NCBI GenBank assembly: GCA_030704615.1 | Contig: CM060731.1 | Coordinates: forward strand, 51,896,001 to 51,956,000 | Length of the DNA: 60,000 nt | Reading direction: 5' to 3' | Source: Takakia lepidozioides | Taxonomy: Eukaryota; Streptophyta; Takakiopsida; Takakiales; Takakiaceae | Shown here: one piece after another, positions 33,002 to 43,306 of the stretch | How positions within the stretch are numbered: the stretch's first letter is position 1 | How the letters are laid out: every line of letters starts with the position of its first letter | Translations under genes and position numbers: made by a program | Notes under the pieces: model-generated | Databases searched by the model: none | What the model was told of the DNA's origin: nothing | Seen by the model: only the letters and a program-made list of their open reading frames with translations

Positions 33002-36000
33002 TTATTTCTTTGGCCATCTGACCAAGTCTTTGTCCATCTCGTCACACAGCCAACTAATCATATGAGTACGGGAAGCTATCATGGTTGACTCGTTGAACCA
33101 ACTTGCAGTAAACGCCCGCCTATGACGGGTTCGATCTTCTGTGGTTTTCACATTGAACTTCCACTCCAAGTAAAATTGCACAAAACAAAGTGCATAATAG
33201 CCGCACTCCCAACAGCTCCGTTGTTGGGGGACACTGGCCTCAAACCATTCCATCCTCTCCATGACGTAACTGAAGTCATCAGATCCAGGCATGAAATCAA
33301 AGAACGCTATGGCAAAATTTCGCAAAATTCCTTCAATGAGTTTGGGTCGGGCAATGGTTTTATGGGAGTCCAAATGTACTATCCGACCTCGGCGCTCTAA
33401 AACAGCAACACTCCAGTGATCACTGCAACACAAACAAAGCCGTTACGTCAGAATAGAAAAAAAAACTCCAATGAAACCCATTGTGGTGTAACCCAGTAGT
33501 GTAACCCTTTGTACTGTAACTCTAAACGGTGTTACACAACTAGTCAGCAGTCACTAGTGCAACTCAGTCTAGAATAGAGGAGTGTAACCCAACATGCTCA
33601 GTCAATGCTGAAATTACTTACTCGAAGACAATAGGGATGACAACCACGTCCACAAGATCTCGATTCTTTGTGAACACCATCCCTCGGGCATCCTGAGTGT
33701 ACCATTCTTGCACCAACCCGAATAGCGTCTGCAGATCGTTACCATTGGTACGCATGACATGCCATTGAAAGGAGCACAGATGACAAACTCAGGTGCGATA
33801 GCCTTAAACAATTGGCCTCCAGAAGTTTGTTGTAACCGAGAGCAATGCATCTGTGACAGTTGCTCTTATTTTATACATCGGCTCAAAATCTGTCTCTTCC
33901 AAGTAAAACTGTAACGGACTAGAAGCCAGGAAGGCATCGCCATAATAAAACTTCACTTCGGGCGCCCCAGGAGGGTCCGACACCATTCTGAACTTGTCAA
34001 GTACCGTTGTTTTAGTCTGCACAACAAACCGCACATTACGAACATTACGATGCATCATACAAGAGTTATAATCAATATTCAAAATCAGAGAGGATCAAAG
34101 TACAATGAGGTACCTCGAACGCTCCCGCAAGTGCTTGGCAAGGACCTCTTGCTGCTGGACAACGTCAACCTCCGAGACCCCTGCACTTTTGCCTTTCGGT
34201 TTGGTTCGCTGTTTTTTGGGTGCGACAAGAACAGATACTTCTTTGTCAGCGCTAGGGGGTTCAGCCAACCGCTTTCTTTGAGCAGGCGGCCGTTTTGACC
34301 TCCTGGGATTCTCTGCAACCCTGACAATGCCGCCGTAGGGGGAATTTCTGAGCCAGAGGTGCCTTGTTCTGAGTTTGCTGCAAGTGCTGAAGACTGCACT
34401 CCCTCGTCTGATGCTGGGAGGTGATGACCAAGGGCAGAAGTGTCACAGCTCACCTCCTCGGTGCTACCCCTGTCAGTGTAACCCTTCTGTTCCCCTTGTC
34501 ACGCTTCTTAGTGTCACCCTTCTCTTCGGCTACCTCCTCAGTGTCACGATTCTCAGTGTCATCACCCTTCTCTTCGGCTACCTCCTCAGTGTCACTCTTC
34601 TTAGTGTCACCCTTCTCTTCAGCTACCTCCAGAGTCACGCATCTCAGTGTCGCCCTTCTCTCCGGCTACCTTCTCAGTGTCACCCTTCTCTTTGGCCGCA
34701 TTATCAGTGTCACTCTTCGCAGTGTCACCCTTCTCATCGGGTTCCTTCCCAGTGTCACTCTGCTGAGTAACAATCTTATGTGTGTCACCCTTGGCAGTGT
34801 CACTCTTCTCAGTGTCTAGATGCTCCGCAACATCCTTCTCTTCGTGACTCTCCACAGTGAAACGCTTCTCAGTGTGACCCTGCTTTGTGTCACCCTTCCA
34901 ACTGACAACCTCCTCGGTGACACCCTTCCCCGTGTCACCCATGTCGATGTCACTCTTCTTTGCATCAACCTCCTCAATGCCATCCTTGTTTGTGTCGCCC
35001 TTCTCCGCACCCTCCAAGACCATGTTGACTAGCAGAAGACCGTCATCCGTCGCGACTAGTGGCCGTGGCAAAGGAGTGTCACCTTCCACGACTAGTGGTA
35101 GTGGAATGTCATCCATGACAGTGTTACACTCACTGACATCTACCATGTGGGTTGGCTGTGGGGTGTCACCCCTATCAGTGTAACCCATGTCAATGTCACT
35201 CTCAACGGAAGTTGCAGTGTTCACGGGCAATGGTGTGTCACCCACGACAATGTCCCTCTCCCCACTTGACAACTGTCACCTCCACTTGCTGATTGTGTGT
35301 AAACAGTGCCAGTGCCATTTACTTGTCACCCTCACCCTTTCAGGGCATCCTCCCCTTGCAGAGTCACCCTGCATCAATGGGACCCACGAAGGCTGGGTCA
35401 TTCTGAGAGAGGTTGACCACATGATCCTGACAAATACTTACATTGCTGCATCGAGGGTTCAACCCAGCATCTCCAGATTCAAAGTCATACACAGACTCTG
35501 GGTCAAGCGGGTCCCCGATTCTTCGATTAAGACCTTCAAAAGAAATGACTGGGGCTGCGGACAAAGAGGTTCGCACTTGGGTGTTCCACCTTGATGTATC
35601 ATCTTCAGTATCAGTATCAGAAATCATGGGCAAATCCCGCGTCAAGTCTGCTAGGTTCACCCCTAAGTGCAGCTGGGTTGTACAATTCACCAACCTGCGA
35701 CAAAGATACAACGGCAGATTGACTTGGAATGATGTCCTCGTCATGTACATCGTCGCTCTGCGGGGCGGAAATTGGCCCATCGCTCGTCTGCGCGCCCCCT
35801 ACGCCCCCTGTATCGCATTGTGGAGGGGCCCCATACACAACTTCGTGAAGCTCACGTTGAGCCTCAAAAGGTTTTTGAACGCATTGGCGACTTGATTGGT
35901 CATGAGCTCGGACTCATCTGCATCGGGGAAAAGACAAAGTTTTTAGTCGTGGAACGAGGTTTTTGAAAGTGCAAGGGTTACACTATGTAAGGGTTACACT

Positions 36001-38333
36001 GACTAGGACAAGACAGTGGTTCGGATTACACGATATGGGTTACACCACCCTGTTAGAGACAGTAGTTTGCAATGGGTTACACTACCATGGGTTACTACTG
36101 AGATTACACAACGAGAGGGTAACAAATCTAGGGTAACACAGCGAGGGGTACCATTAGGGGTACACTGATTACAGGGTTACATACTCCGAGGGTTACACTG
36201 ATTACACACAGCGAGGGTTACACTGAGTACAAGGTTCCACATACGAGGGTTACACACAGGGTTACACACGAGGGTTACACTGAGTTACAAGGTTCCACAT
36301 AGCGAGGTTACAATGATTACAAGATTACACACAAAGGGGTTACACGACGAGAGGGGTGACAGTGGATGGAGTAACACTTACAGAGATACCAAGGCACTAC
36401 AGACCCAAGGTCTCTCATATACTGGATGCCCAAACGCGCATTGAAGTCCATTTCTGTTGGTGATTCGCTGAAGAGGCCACAACACCAAAGCTGGATAAAC
36501 GATTCTCTCTGTTGGATCGCAAAGTGATGGGCGGCGCGACGACGGCTTGCCTTGCAAAACTGTATAGCTCCGTTGATCTTAATTGACCGGTCACCCCACT
36601 CTTCTGTACTCAAACTCGATCTTAAGTCTTCGAGCTCAGAATCCAAGGTCGCAATTCCGTCACCAGGTTGTGCAAAGTACATCAGACTAAAGCCGTAATA
36701 CTCATCGACCAGGTCCTTCACCTTTGAGGCCGTAAGAGCACTTTCCAGAAGTTCAGTCGTGAACCCCAACCTGGGATGCGTTTGGGAAACTGACCTGCCA
36801 TGATTTCTTACATCGTTGTGGGCTAGAATTCTCAAAAGGAGTGGTGGCGGTCCAATGTGCGGTTTGGTGAGATTCTCCATTTGACTGATCAATCCTTCGG
36901 CAAAACCACGAGTGAATTCCAACGGATGTGGAACAACCAAACCTTTGATTCCATCTACAGTAATAGTGATGACAAGAGGATTTGAAGTTCTGGCATCGTC
37001 AAGGTCGGTATTGCCAACAGCTAGTTCGTCCATCGTGTCATCATCATGTGAGGCTTGGCTCTCTCGATGGACTCGTGTAAGTCTCCCACCTTTTTTCTTT
37101 TTCTGCTTTGGCATGTCAGGATGCCCAATGCTCTCTAAATACTCCTTCACCCGATTCAATTCCTCTATCATTAACGGACCATGATCCGGCTGGGCAGTAA
37201 ATGCCTTGTGGGCAGCAACAACACTGTCCATATCATCGCTTCTAAGATGATATCGAGCTCCCTGCGCAATACAGCGTGAGGGGTTACACCAGAGAAAAAT
37301 GTTACAGCACGAGGGGTTACACATGAAAATGGGTTACAAACAAGATGGGCTACACGGGGTTACACAGAGGTGGGTTACACACCATAGGGGTTTTTAAAAG
37401 GGGTCCTCTGTAGGTGGGTTACACTCTGGGTTACACGCCACAGGAGAGACAGGGGGGGTAACACAAAGGGTTACATGGATAGACAACAGCCCAAAATTTG
37501 AAAAACAGAGAAATGGCAGGGAATCCAACTTGATTGTCTGTCGATAGAACCCAACTTGATTTTGCAGCTGTCGCATGGACTGCGCCCTCGCCTCGCGCAA
37601 CAAATTCTTGGAATGCCGGCCAAAACCCCTTCTCATTGACATTCGGAAATGGGAACTGAGGAATAAGGCCATGCGGTAGCAGAAGGATTGAGCCTGGAGT
37701 TCTCTTTCGCAAGATGAACCTTGAGCTCCGGTTTCCCCGGTTTCCAATGTTGATTTTCTTTGCAATAGGGACAGGTAGAGGCGGGCTCAATCGCCGCTTG
37801 TCTCTCTCGTTAGAAACCTGCCGAATAGAAGGACCAGGGACAGAAACAGCAGGAGCACTAGAAGATGGAACCTCTGTAGCAGAAATAGCCGAAGAAGGTA
37901 CAACAGCAGGCACTTCAATAGGATCTGCAATCTCACCCAAAGCCACCCTATTTTGCAGAATCCATGCATGATATGCATCAACAGAAGAAGCTGGAACAGA
38001 ATTCATCACATTTTCAACAGCCATGGCATGCTTGAGCTCCGCATCAGGAAACGGTTTTGTTCCTTTCGGTCTGGCCATACATGCGGCCGTTCCATCGACA
38101 ATATGCCGATTCAATCTGCTCTTATCTACCTTTACTGCCCCACAATAAGGACATTTGAACTTAGGCCGGCCCTTTGCTCCCTCCACCTTGGCCTCTCTAC
38201 ACCTGGTGTGGCAGTACGCGATCATTGTAGCATGCTCATGCTCAGTGTACCAAAAGCGAACTCGTTCGCCATCCCTTTTCAAGTGATCAAATGGAATAGT
38301 AGCCTCTCCAGGGAACAAATAACAATCAGCCAT
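33002..38333 (-). CDS. ULP1-like cysteine protease gene of the Mutator-like element, multi-exon
   Basis: Start ATG at 38333 (MADCYLFPGEATIPF). Exon 1 runs to about 37,530 and has a zinc-finger-like CPYCGAVKVDKSRLNRHI, which could bind DNA. Exon 37261-36382 is framed by CGCAG and GTAAGT. Acidic exons lie at about 35,920-35,435. A Lys-Gly-Asp-Thr repeat block spans about 35,272-34,619. A basic exon about 34,330-34,118 has KRPPAQRKRLAEPPS and is followed by exon 34,018-33,840. The last intron is solid: exon end 33622 (GA|GTAAGT) joins 33422-33002 in phase 2, giving VVIPIVF + DDHWSVAVL. The C48 peptidase residues are visible: His in DHWSVAVL, Asp in VHLDS, Gln and Cys in PQQRSCWECG. Such enzymes cleave SUMO-like tags; their role in transposons is unknown. 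Junctions between 33,622 and 33,850 and around 35,600-35,720 are unresolved, so I cannot say whether it is intact. Confidence 0.7.
34440..35340 (-). repeat. Degenerate coding repeat (GGGTGACACTGAG-type) inside the protease gene
   Basis: On the minus strand GAGAAGGGTGACACTGAGG and variants recur every 15-33 bases and keep an open frame for about 217 codons. The frame reads variations on EEKGDTEKSDT. The 9-mer GGTGACACT is also the landmark of the right-arm minisatellite (GAGGGTGACACTCTGCGG). Confidence 0.75.
35950..36375 (-). repeat. Satellite-like repeats within an intron of the protease gene
   Basis: GGGTTACAC and close variants recur roughly every 12-20 bases on the plus strand (GTGTAACCC on the transcript). 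The block lies between the exon starting near 35,920 and the donor at 36,381. Its orientation is opposite to the intergenic block at 31.7-33 kb. Confidence 0.8.
37265..37480 (-). repeat. Satellite-like repeats within intron 1 of the protease gene
   Basis: GGGTTACAC copies (plus strand) lie between the acceptor at 37,262 and the end of exon 1. Reading through them gives the artefactual CNPSCCN-type peptide. Confidence 0.8.
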
Positions 38334-38519
38334 GACAAAAGAAAAAGCTGACAGAAGAGAAGAGAAGAGCAAGAGCAAGAAAAGACAAGACAAGAAAAGA
38401 CCAAGAGAGAATTCCGAAGAACGCACAACAGGGAGCACGCACAGCAAGGAGTGCAGGAAGAATATGAATGGCTGCGAGAAGGGGAAAACTGAACAATGAT
38501 CAAAGAACGAAGAACGAAG

Positions 38520-39640
38520 CTAGCTAGATGTCACCCGTAAGGCACGTCGGTTAAGCGAAAGACGGCGGTTCATTAAAATGGCGGCTTGCAATCAATTATA
38601 TCCGCACTGACTCACACGTGTATGAGTTGCAATCCCGGTGTCACCCGGAATAGCGGAGTGTAACCCGTAACCCTACACTTGTGAGCGCGACAAACCGGCC
38701 ATTACTCGAATGCCAGGCACGTCGAGTGTAACCCTCCGTCAGGTACCCAGATATGATGTAACCCTTCGTCACAACCTCATGTACCCCTAGTCTATGTGAC
38801 TCCCGAACACAACATCGATGTAACCCTGTCATATCAAACCATTAGTATGCAACCTCCAGGTAAACATGGTCAATGTAATGCCCCACCCATGTAACCCTAG
38901 CCTATGTGGCTCCGCGAGCGCAACATCCACGTAACCCATCAAACATGTCAACCCATCTAAACCTCCATTACTAAACCGTCTACCAAGCTAGCATGTATTG
39001 AGAAAGAAAACACCGTGTAACCCCCTGTGTGTAACCATACCACACGTGAGGTAGTCATATAAACCATCAGACATGTAACCGGTTGACAGTGCTTGCAAAA
39101 CACGCATGATTCGATACGTATTGCATCCATAATAGCGATGAGTAGGCTGCCCCGGCTGGTGTGTGAACAAAAGATACACGAGAGGAGAGTGAATGGGCAC
39201 CCCGTCAAATGAGCGGCTGCTTGCATGGCTAGACCGAAAGAAACAAAACCCTTTCCTAATGCGGATCTTAGGAATACCATAGCCATCGGGGACGGTGACA
39301 AAACAACAAGAATGACATTGAGAAAGAAAAAGATAGAGACAACCGTATCAATCGTAGAGAAAACGTGGTAATAATTTGACGGATCGTTGCACGGAAAGAG
39401 TTGTCTTGTATGTTGCTGGGATGACGATACTGAACTGAATGAACTACAAATCTTTCGCATTGATGTGTGAAGCCGATTGGGCACCATGGGAATTGCAGAA
39501 AGCTGATGCCCCAAAGCAAAAAAACGAGCGAGCTAAGAATCTGGAAACGGATGGAGAGAGCAAATTAGGGTTTCGGCCTCTATTTAAACCTCCATTCGGC
39601 CGTCGGATAGTTTACACGTGTATGATGTACACGAGGCGGT
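38520..39640. other. 5' flank of the protease gene with scattered GTGTAACCC copies
   Basis: From 38,640 to about 39,070 TGTAACCC, ATGTAACCCT and variants occur again C-rich on the plus strand. From 39,080 to 39,630 the sequence is unique and contains no recognisable gene. It presumably holds the promoter of the minus-strand gene. Confidence 0.5.
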
Positions 39641-42215
39641 GATACTGAGGGTTACATGGTGGTGAGGGTTACAGAGGGTCAGAGAGGGTTACATGGAGTG
39701 AGGGTTACATAGGGGTGAGGGTGACACTCTGCGGTGTTACAGAGGGTTACATGGTGGTGAGGGTTACAAAGGGTCACAGAGGGTTACATGGGTTACAGAG
39801 GGTTACATAAGGGGTGAGGACGACACTCTACGGTGTTACAGAGGGTTACATAGGTTACAGAGCCACGTGAGGGTTACATGGTGGCGAGGGTGACACTCTG
39901 CGGTGTTACAGAGGGTTACATGGAGGTAAGGGTTACACCTGGTGAGGGATATAGAGGGTCAGAGGGTTACGAGGGTTACATGGTGGTGAGGGTTACAGAG
40001 GGTCAAAGAGGGTTACATGGAATGAGGGTTACATACGGGTGAGGGTGACTCTGCGGTGTTACAGAGGGTTACATGGTGGTGAGGGTTAAAGGGTTACAGG
40101 GTTACATGGTTTACATGGAGTGAGGGTTACATAAGGGGTGAGGGCGACACTCTGCGGTGTCACAAAGGGTTTGTGAGGGTTACGGAGGGTTACATGGTGG
40201 CGAGGGTGACACTCTGCGGTGTTGGGTTACATGGTGGTAAGGTTACACCTGGTGAGGGATATAGAGGGTCACAGAGGGTTACATGGTGGTGAGGGTTACA
40301 GAGGGTCAGAGAGGTTACATGGAATGAGGGTTACATAGGGGTGAGGGTGACACTCTGCGGTGTTACAGAGGGTTACATGGTGGTGAGGGTTACAAAGGGT
40401 CACAGAGGGTTACAGAGGGTTACGGGTGTTACAGAGGGGTTAGGGTTACATGGAGTGAGGGTTACATGGTGAGGGTGACAGTGTCACACGGAGGGTTACA
40501 TGGTGGCGAGGGTGACACTCTGCGGTGTTACAGAGGGTTACATGGTGGTAAGGGTTACACCTGGTGAGGGATATAGAGGGTCGGGTTACAGAGGGGAGAG
40601 GGTTACATGGAATGAGGGTTAGGGTTACATAGGGGTGAGGGTGACACTCTGCAGAGGGTTACATGGTGGTGGTGAGGGTTACAAAGGGTCACAGGGTTAC
40701 ATGGGTTACAGAGGGTTTAGTGAGGGTTACATAGGGGTTCTGCGGTGAGGGTTTGTGAGGGTTACGGAGGGTTACATGGTGGCGAGGGTGACACTCTGCG
40801 GTGTTACAGAGGGTTACATGGTGGTAAGGGTTACACCTGGTGAGGGATATAGAGGGTCACATGGGTTACAGAGGGTTACATGGTGGTGAGGGTTATAGAG
40901 GGTCAGAGAGGGTTACATGGAGTGAGGGTTACATACGGGTGAGGGTGACACTCTGCGGTGTTATAGAGGGTTACATGGTGGTGAGGGTTACAAAGGGTCA
41001 CAGAGGGTTACATGGGTTACAGAGGGTTACATAAGGGGTGAGGACGACACTCTACGGTGTTACAGAGGGTTACATAGGTTACAGAGCCACCATGGAGGGA
41101 ACAGTGAGAGGGTTACATGGTGGCGAGGGTGAACTCTGCGGTGTTACAGAGGGTTACATGGTGGTAAGGGTTACACCTGGTGAGGGATATAGAGGGTCAC
41201 ATGGGTTACAGAGGGTTACATGGGTGAGGGTTATAGAGGGTCAGAGAGGGTTACATGGATGAGGGTTACATACGGGTGAGGGTGACACTCTGCAGAGGGT
41301 TACATGGTGGTGAGGGTTACAAAGGGTCACAGAGGGTTACAGGGGTTACAGAGGTTACATAAGGGGTGAGGACGACACTCTACGGTGTTACAGAGGGTTA
41401 CATAGGTTACAGAGCCACAGAGGGTTTGTGAGGGTTACATGGAGTGAGGGTTACATGGTGGCGAGGGTGACACTGCGGTGTTACAGAGGGTTACATGGAG
41501 GTAAGGGTTACACTGGTGAGGGATATAGAGGTCACAGAGGGTTACATGGAGTGAGGGTTACAGAGGGTCAGAGAGGGTTACATGGAATGAGGGTTACATA
41601 CGGGTGAGGGTGACACTCTGCGGTGTTACAGAGGGTTACATGGTGGTGAGGGTTACAAAGGGTCACAGAGGGTTACATGGGTTACAGAGGGTTACATAAG
41701 GGGTGAGGACGACACTCTACGGTGTTACAGAGGGTTACATAGGTTACAGAGCCACAGAGGGTTTGTGAGGGTTACATGGAGTGAGGGTTACATGGTGGCG
41801 AGGGTGACACTCTGCAGGGTTACATGGAGGTAAGGGTTACACCTGGTGAGGGATATAGGGTTACAGTGAGGGTTACAGAGGGTCAAAGAGGGTTACATGG
41901 GTGAGGGTGACAACAGAGGTTACATGGTGGTGAGGGAGGGTCACGGGGTTACAGAGGGTTACATGGAGTGAGGGTTACATAAGGGGTGAGGGCGACACTC
42001 TGCGGTGTTACAGAGGGTTACATAGGGTTACATGGGTTGCAAAGTGTTACAGAGGGTTACATGTAGTGAGGGTTACATAGGGGTGGGGGTGACACTCTGC
42101 ACGGTTACGGTCAATATGGGTTACAGGGTGGGGAGGGTCATGGGGGGTTACAAAGGTTACATGGTAATGTGGGTTACACTCGGCGGAGTTACAGAGGGTT
42201 ACATGGGGGTGATGG
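39640..42215 (-). repeat. Right-arm minisatellite, (GAGGGTTACA)-type
   Basis: This is the inverted counterpart of the left array. A composite unit of roughly 110-170 bp recurs: GAGGGTGACACTCTGCGG, TGTTACAGAGGGTTACATGG, TGGTGAGGGTTACAAAGG, GTCACAGAGGGTTACATGG and so on. Some sub-blocks repeat over several hundred bases. For example GACGACACTCTACGGTG followed by ACATAGGTTACAGAGCCA occurs near 39,830, 41,045, 41,370 and 41,710, pointing to recent internal amplification. Confidence 0.95.
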
Positions 42216-42460
42216 TTGAACCCGGGGCGGGGGTTACAGGGAACTGGCGGACTGCTGGAAGCGGCGGACTGGTGTCGCAGAACGAGGACGCAGGGGGCGA
42301 CGACGCCGATGGGATGAGGGCGGGGGTGGGGAGGGATTGACCGAGCCAGCCGGCTGCCTTTCGATGTCTGCCGGAGGCGAAGAACCGGCGGTACGGGTGT
42401 CTGGGCTGGACCGTCCTGACGCGCTTGCATTAAGTTCTTACATTATTCCTATTATCTTCC
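42215..42460 (-). repeat. Right outer terminal inverted repeat (non-satellite part)
   Basis: This is the reverse complement of 26349-26600 with few differences, ending CATTATTCCTATTATCTTCC. It lacks the 17-bp duplication of the left copy. Confidence 0.85.
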
Positions 42461-42469
42461 AATTTCTTG
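42461..42469. repeat. Right 9-bp target-site duplication
   Basis: AATTTCTTG follows the terminal inverted repeat directly and is identical to 26340-26348. Confidence 0.9.
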
Positions 42470-42545
42470 TGTGTAAGCCATAGATGAGGATATTACCTTG
42501 CGTGCTACCCGGGTGATTCAGGGCTCAAATCCTGTTACCGCGATA
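42470..42545 (+). other. tRNA-like sequence (possible SINE head or tRNA relic)
   Basis: GGGCTCAAATCCTG (about 42,515-42,528) resembles an RNA polymerase III B box. A weak A-box-like segment and CTACCCGGGTGATTC lie upstream. A similar box in the other orientation lies at 49,990-50,090. No complete cloverleaf was drawn. The following 42,546-43,300 has no recognised gene. Confidence 0.25.
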
Positions 42546-43306
42546 TTTATTAATAGACACTGTGTGATGTTCCAGATTTTTACTATCTATTTTTTTTTTT
42601 TTTAAACAAATTAGAGAACTGGGGATTGTTAATCTGGGGATTGTTTATCTATTCATAATTACTAGAGGGGGGCTTGCATGAATTGCATGCATTTATTTTT
42701 CCCCTCATTAATCAAATTTGAGGGCTACTATCCCTTTTTTATTTGTTTTACTTAGGAGCATGGGACAGTGACCCTGGAAACTTTATTTGAAAACTTATCC
42801 CTTCGTATGTTTAAAATTTAATATAAAATTTCAGAGGCCTCTGTCCCTCTTTCTCTTTAAAAAAAAGGGGAAAAAAAAGAAGGAGGAGCGGAAATATAGG
42901 AGGAGGCTTTAGGCTTTTTTAAAATATAATAAATAATAGGTACTCCTGCACGATCTTCGTGTGTCTACTAGGCCTCATGGGAGCCTTCGGCCCGGGGGTT
43001 TAATTTTTTCCCTTTAATAATTTTCAATAAAATTCTCAGGGCCACTGTCCCCCGTTGATAAATATAATACTAATACTAATACTAATAATACTAATGAATA
43101 GGTTATCACGAGCTACCAGCCCTCGGGACAGCGCGGTTTTGTGCTTCGGTCGGAGAGCGAGACCGTGTGAGAGAGAGAGAGAGAGAGTAGAATTAGGGTT
43201 GTGGACGATCGGAGATGGCAGTCGAAGATGGTGCAATGCTATCATTCTGTGCACCCCTAGAACTAGGGTAGTGTGATCGCTCGAGGATTCTCTGTAGGTA
43301 TTTGCT

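Larger units (their letters stand above)
26349..42460. mobile_element. 16.1-kb Mutator-like element with satellite-filled terminal inverted repeats, a transposase relic and a ULP1-protease gene
   Basis: The terminal inverted repeats start GGAAGATAATAGGAATAATG at 26349, with the complement ending at 42460, and identical 9-bp duplications sit outside. The outer 240 bp of each end match almost base for base. Inward, each arm becomes a minisatellite built on TGTAACCCTC (left, C-rich strand) or GAGGGTTACA (right), about 2.4 and 2.6 kb. Between them lie a broken SWIM-type MULE transposase (29257-31303, plus) and a convergent gene with a C-terminal ULP1-like peptidase (33002-38333, minus). Known MULE groups carrying ULP1-like genes include Kaonashi and some VANDAL-type elements. 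The satellite-built arms are not a feature I know from them. Confidence 0.9.

Noticed and set aside
35187-35895. Plus-strand frames opposite the protease gene
   Set aside because: The minus strand has the splice-framed acidic exons; the plus frames have no motifs.
38334-38447. Signal-peptide-like leader of the long minus frame starting at 38447 (MLCVLPVVRSSEF..)
   Set aside because: The leader comes from purine/pyrimidine-biased 5' flank (GAAAAGACAAGAC repeats). The compact start MADCYLFPGEATIPF at 38333 fits the conserved-looking part better.
26600-42215. GTAACCC-type arrays as interstitial telomere repeats
   Set aside because: The unit is TGTAACCCTC with 10-12-bp composite periods, not TTTAGGG or TTAGGG. 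The arrays sit symmetrically inside a transposon with target duplications.
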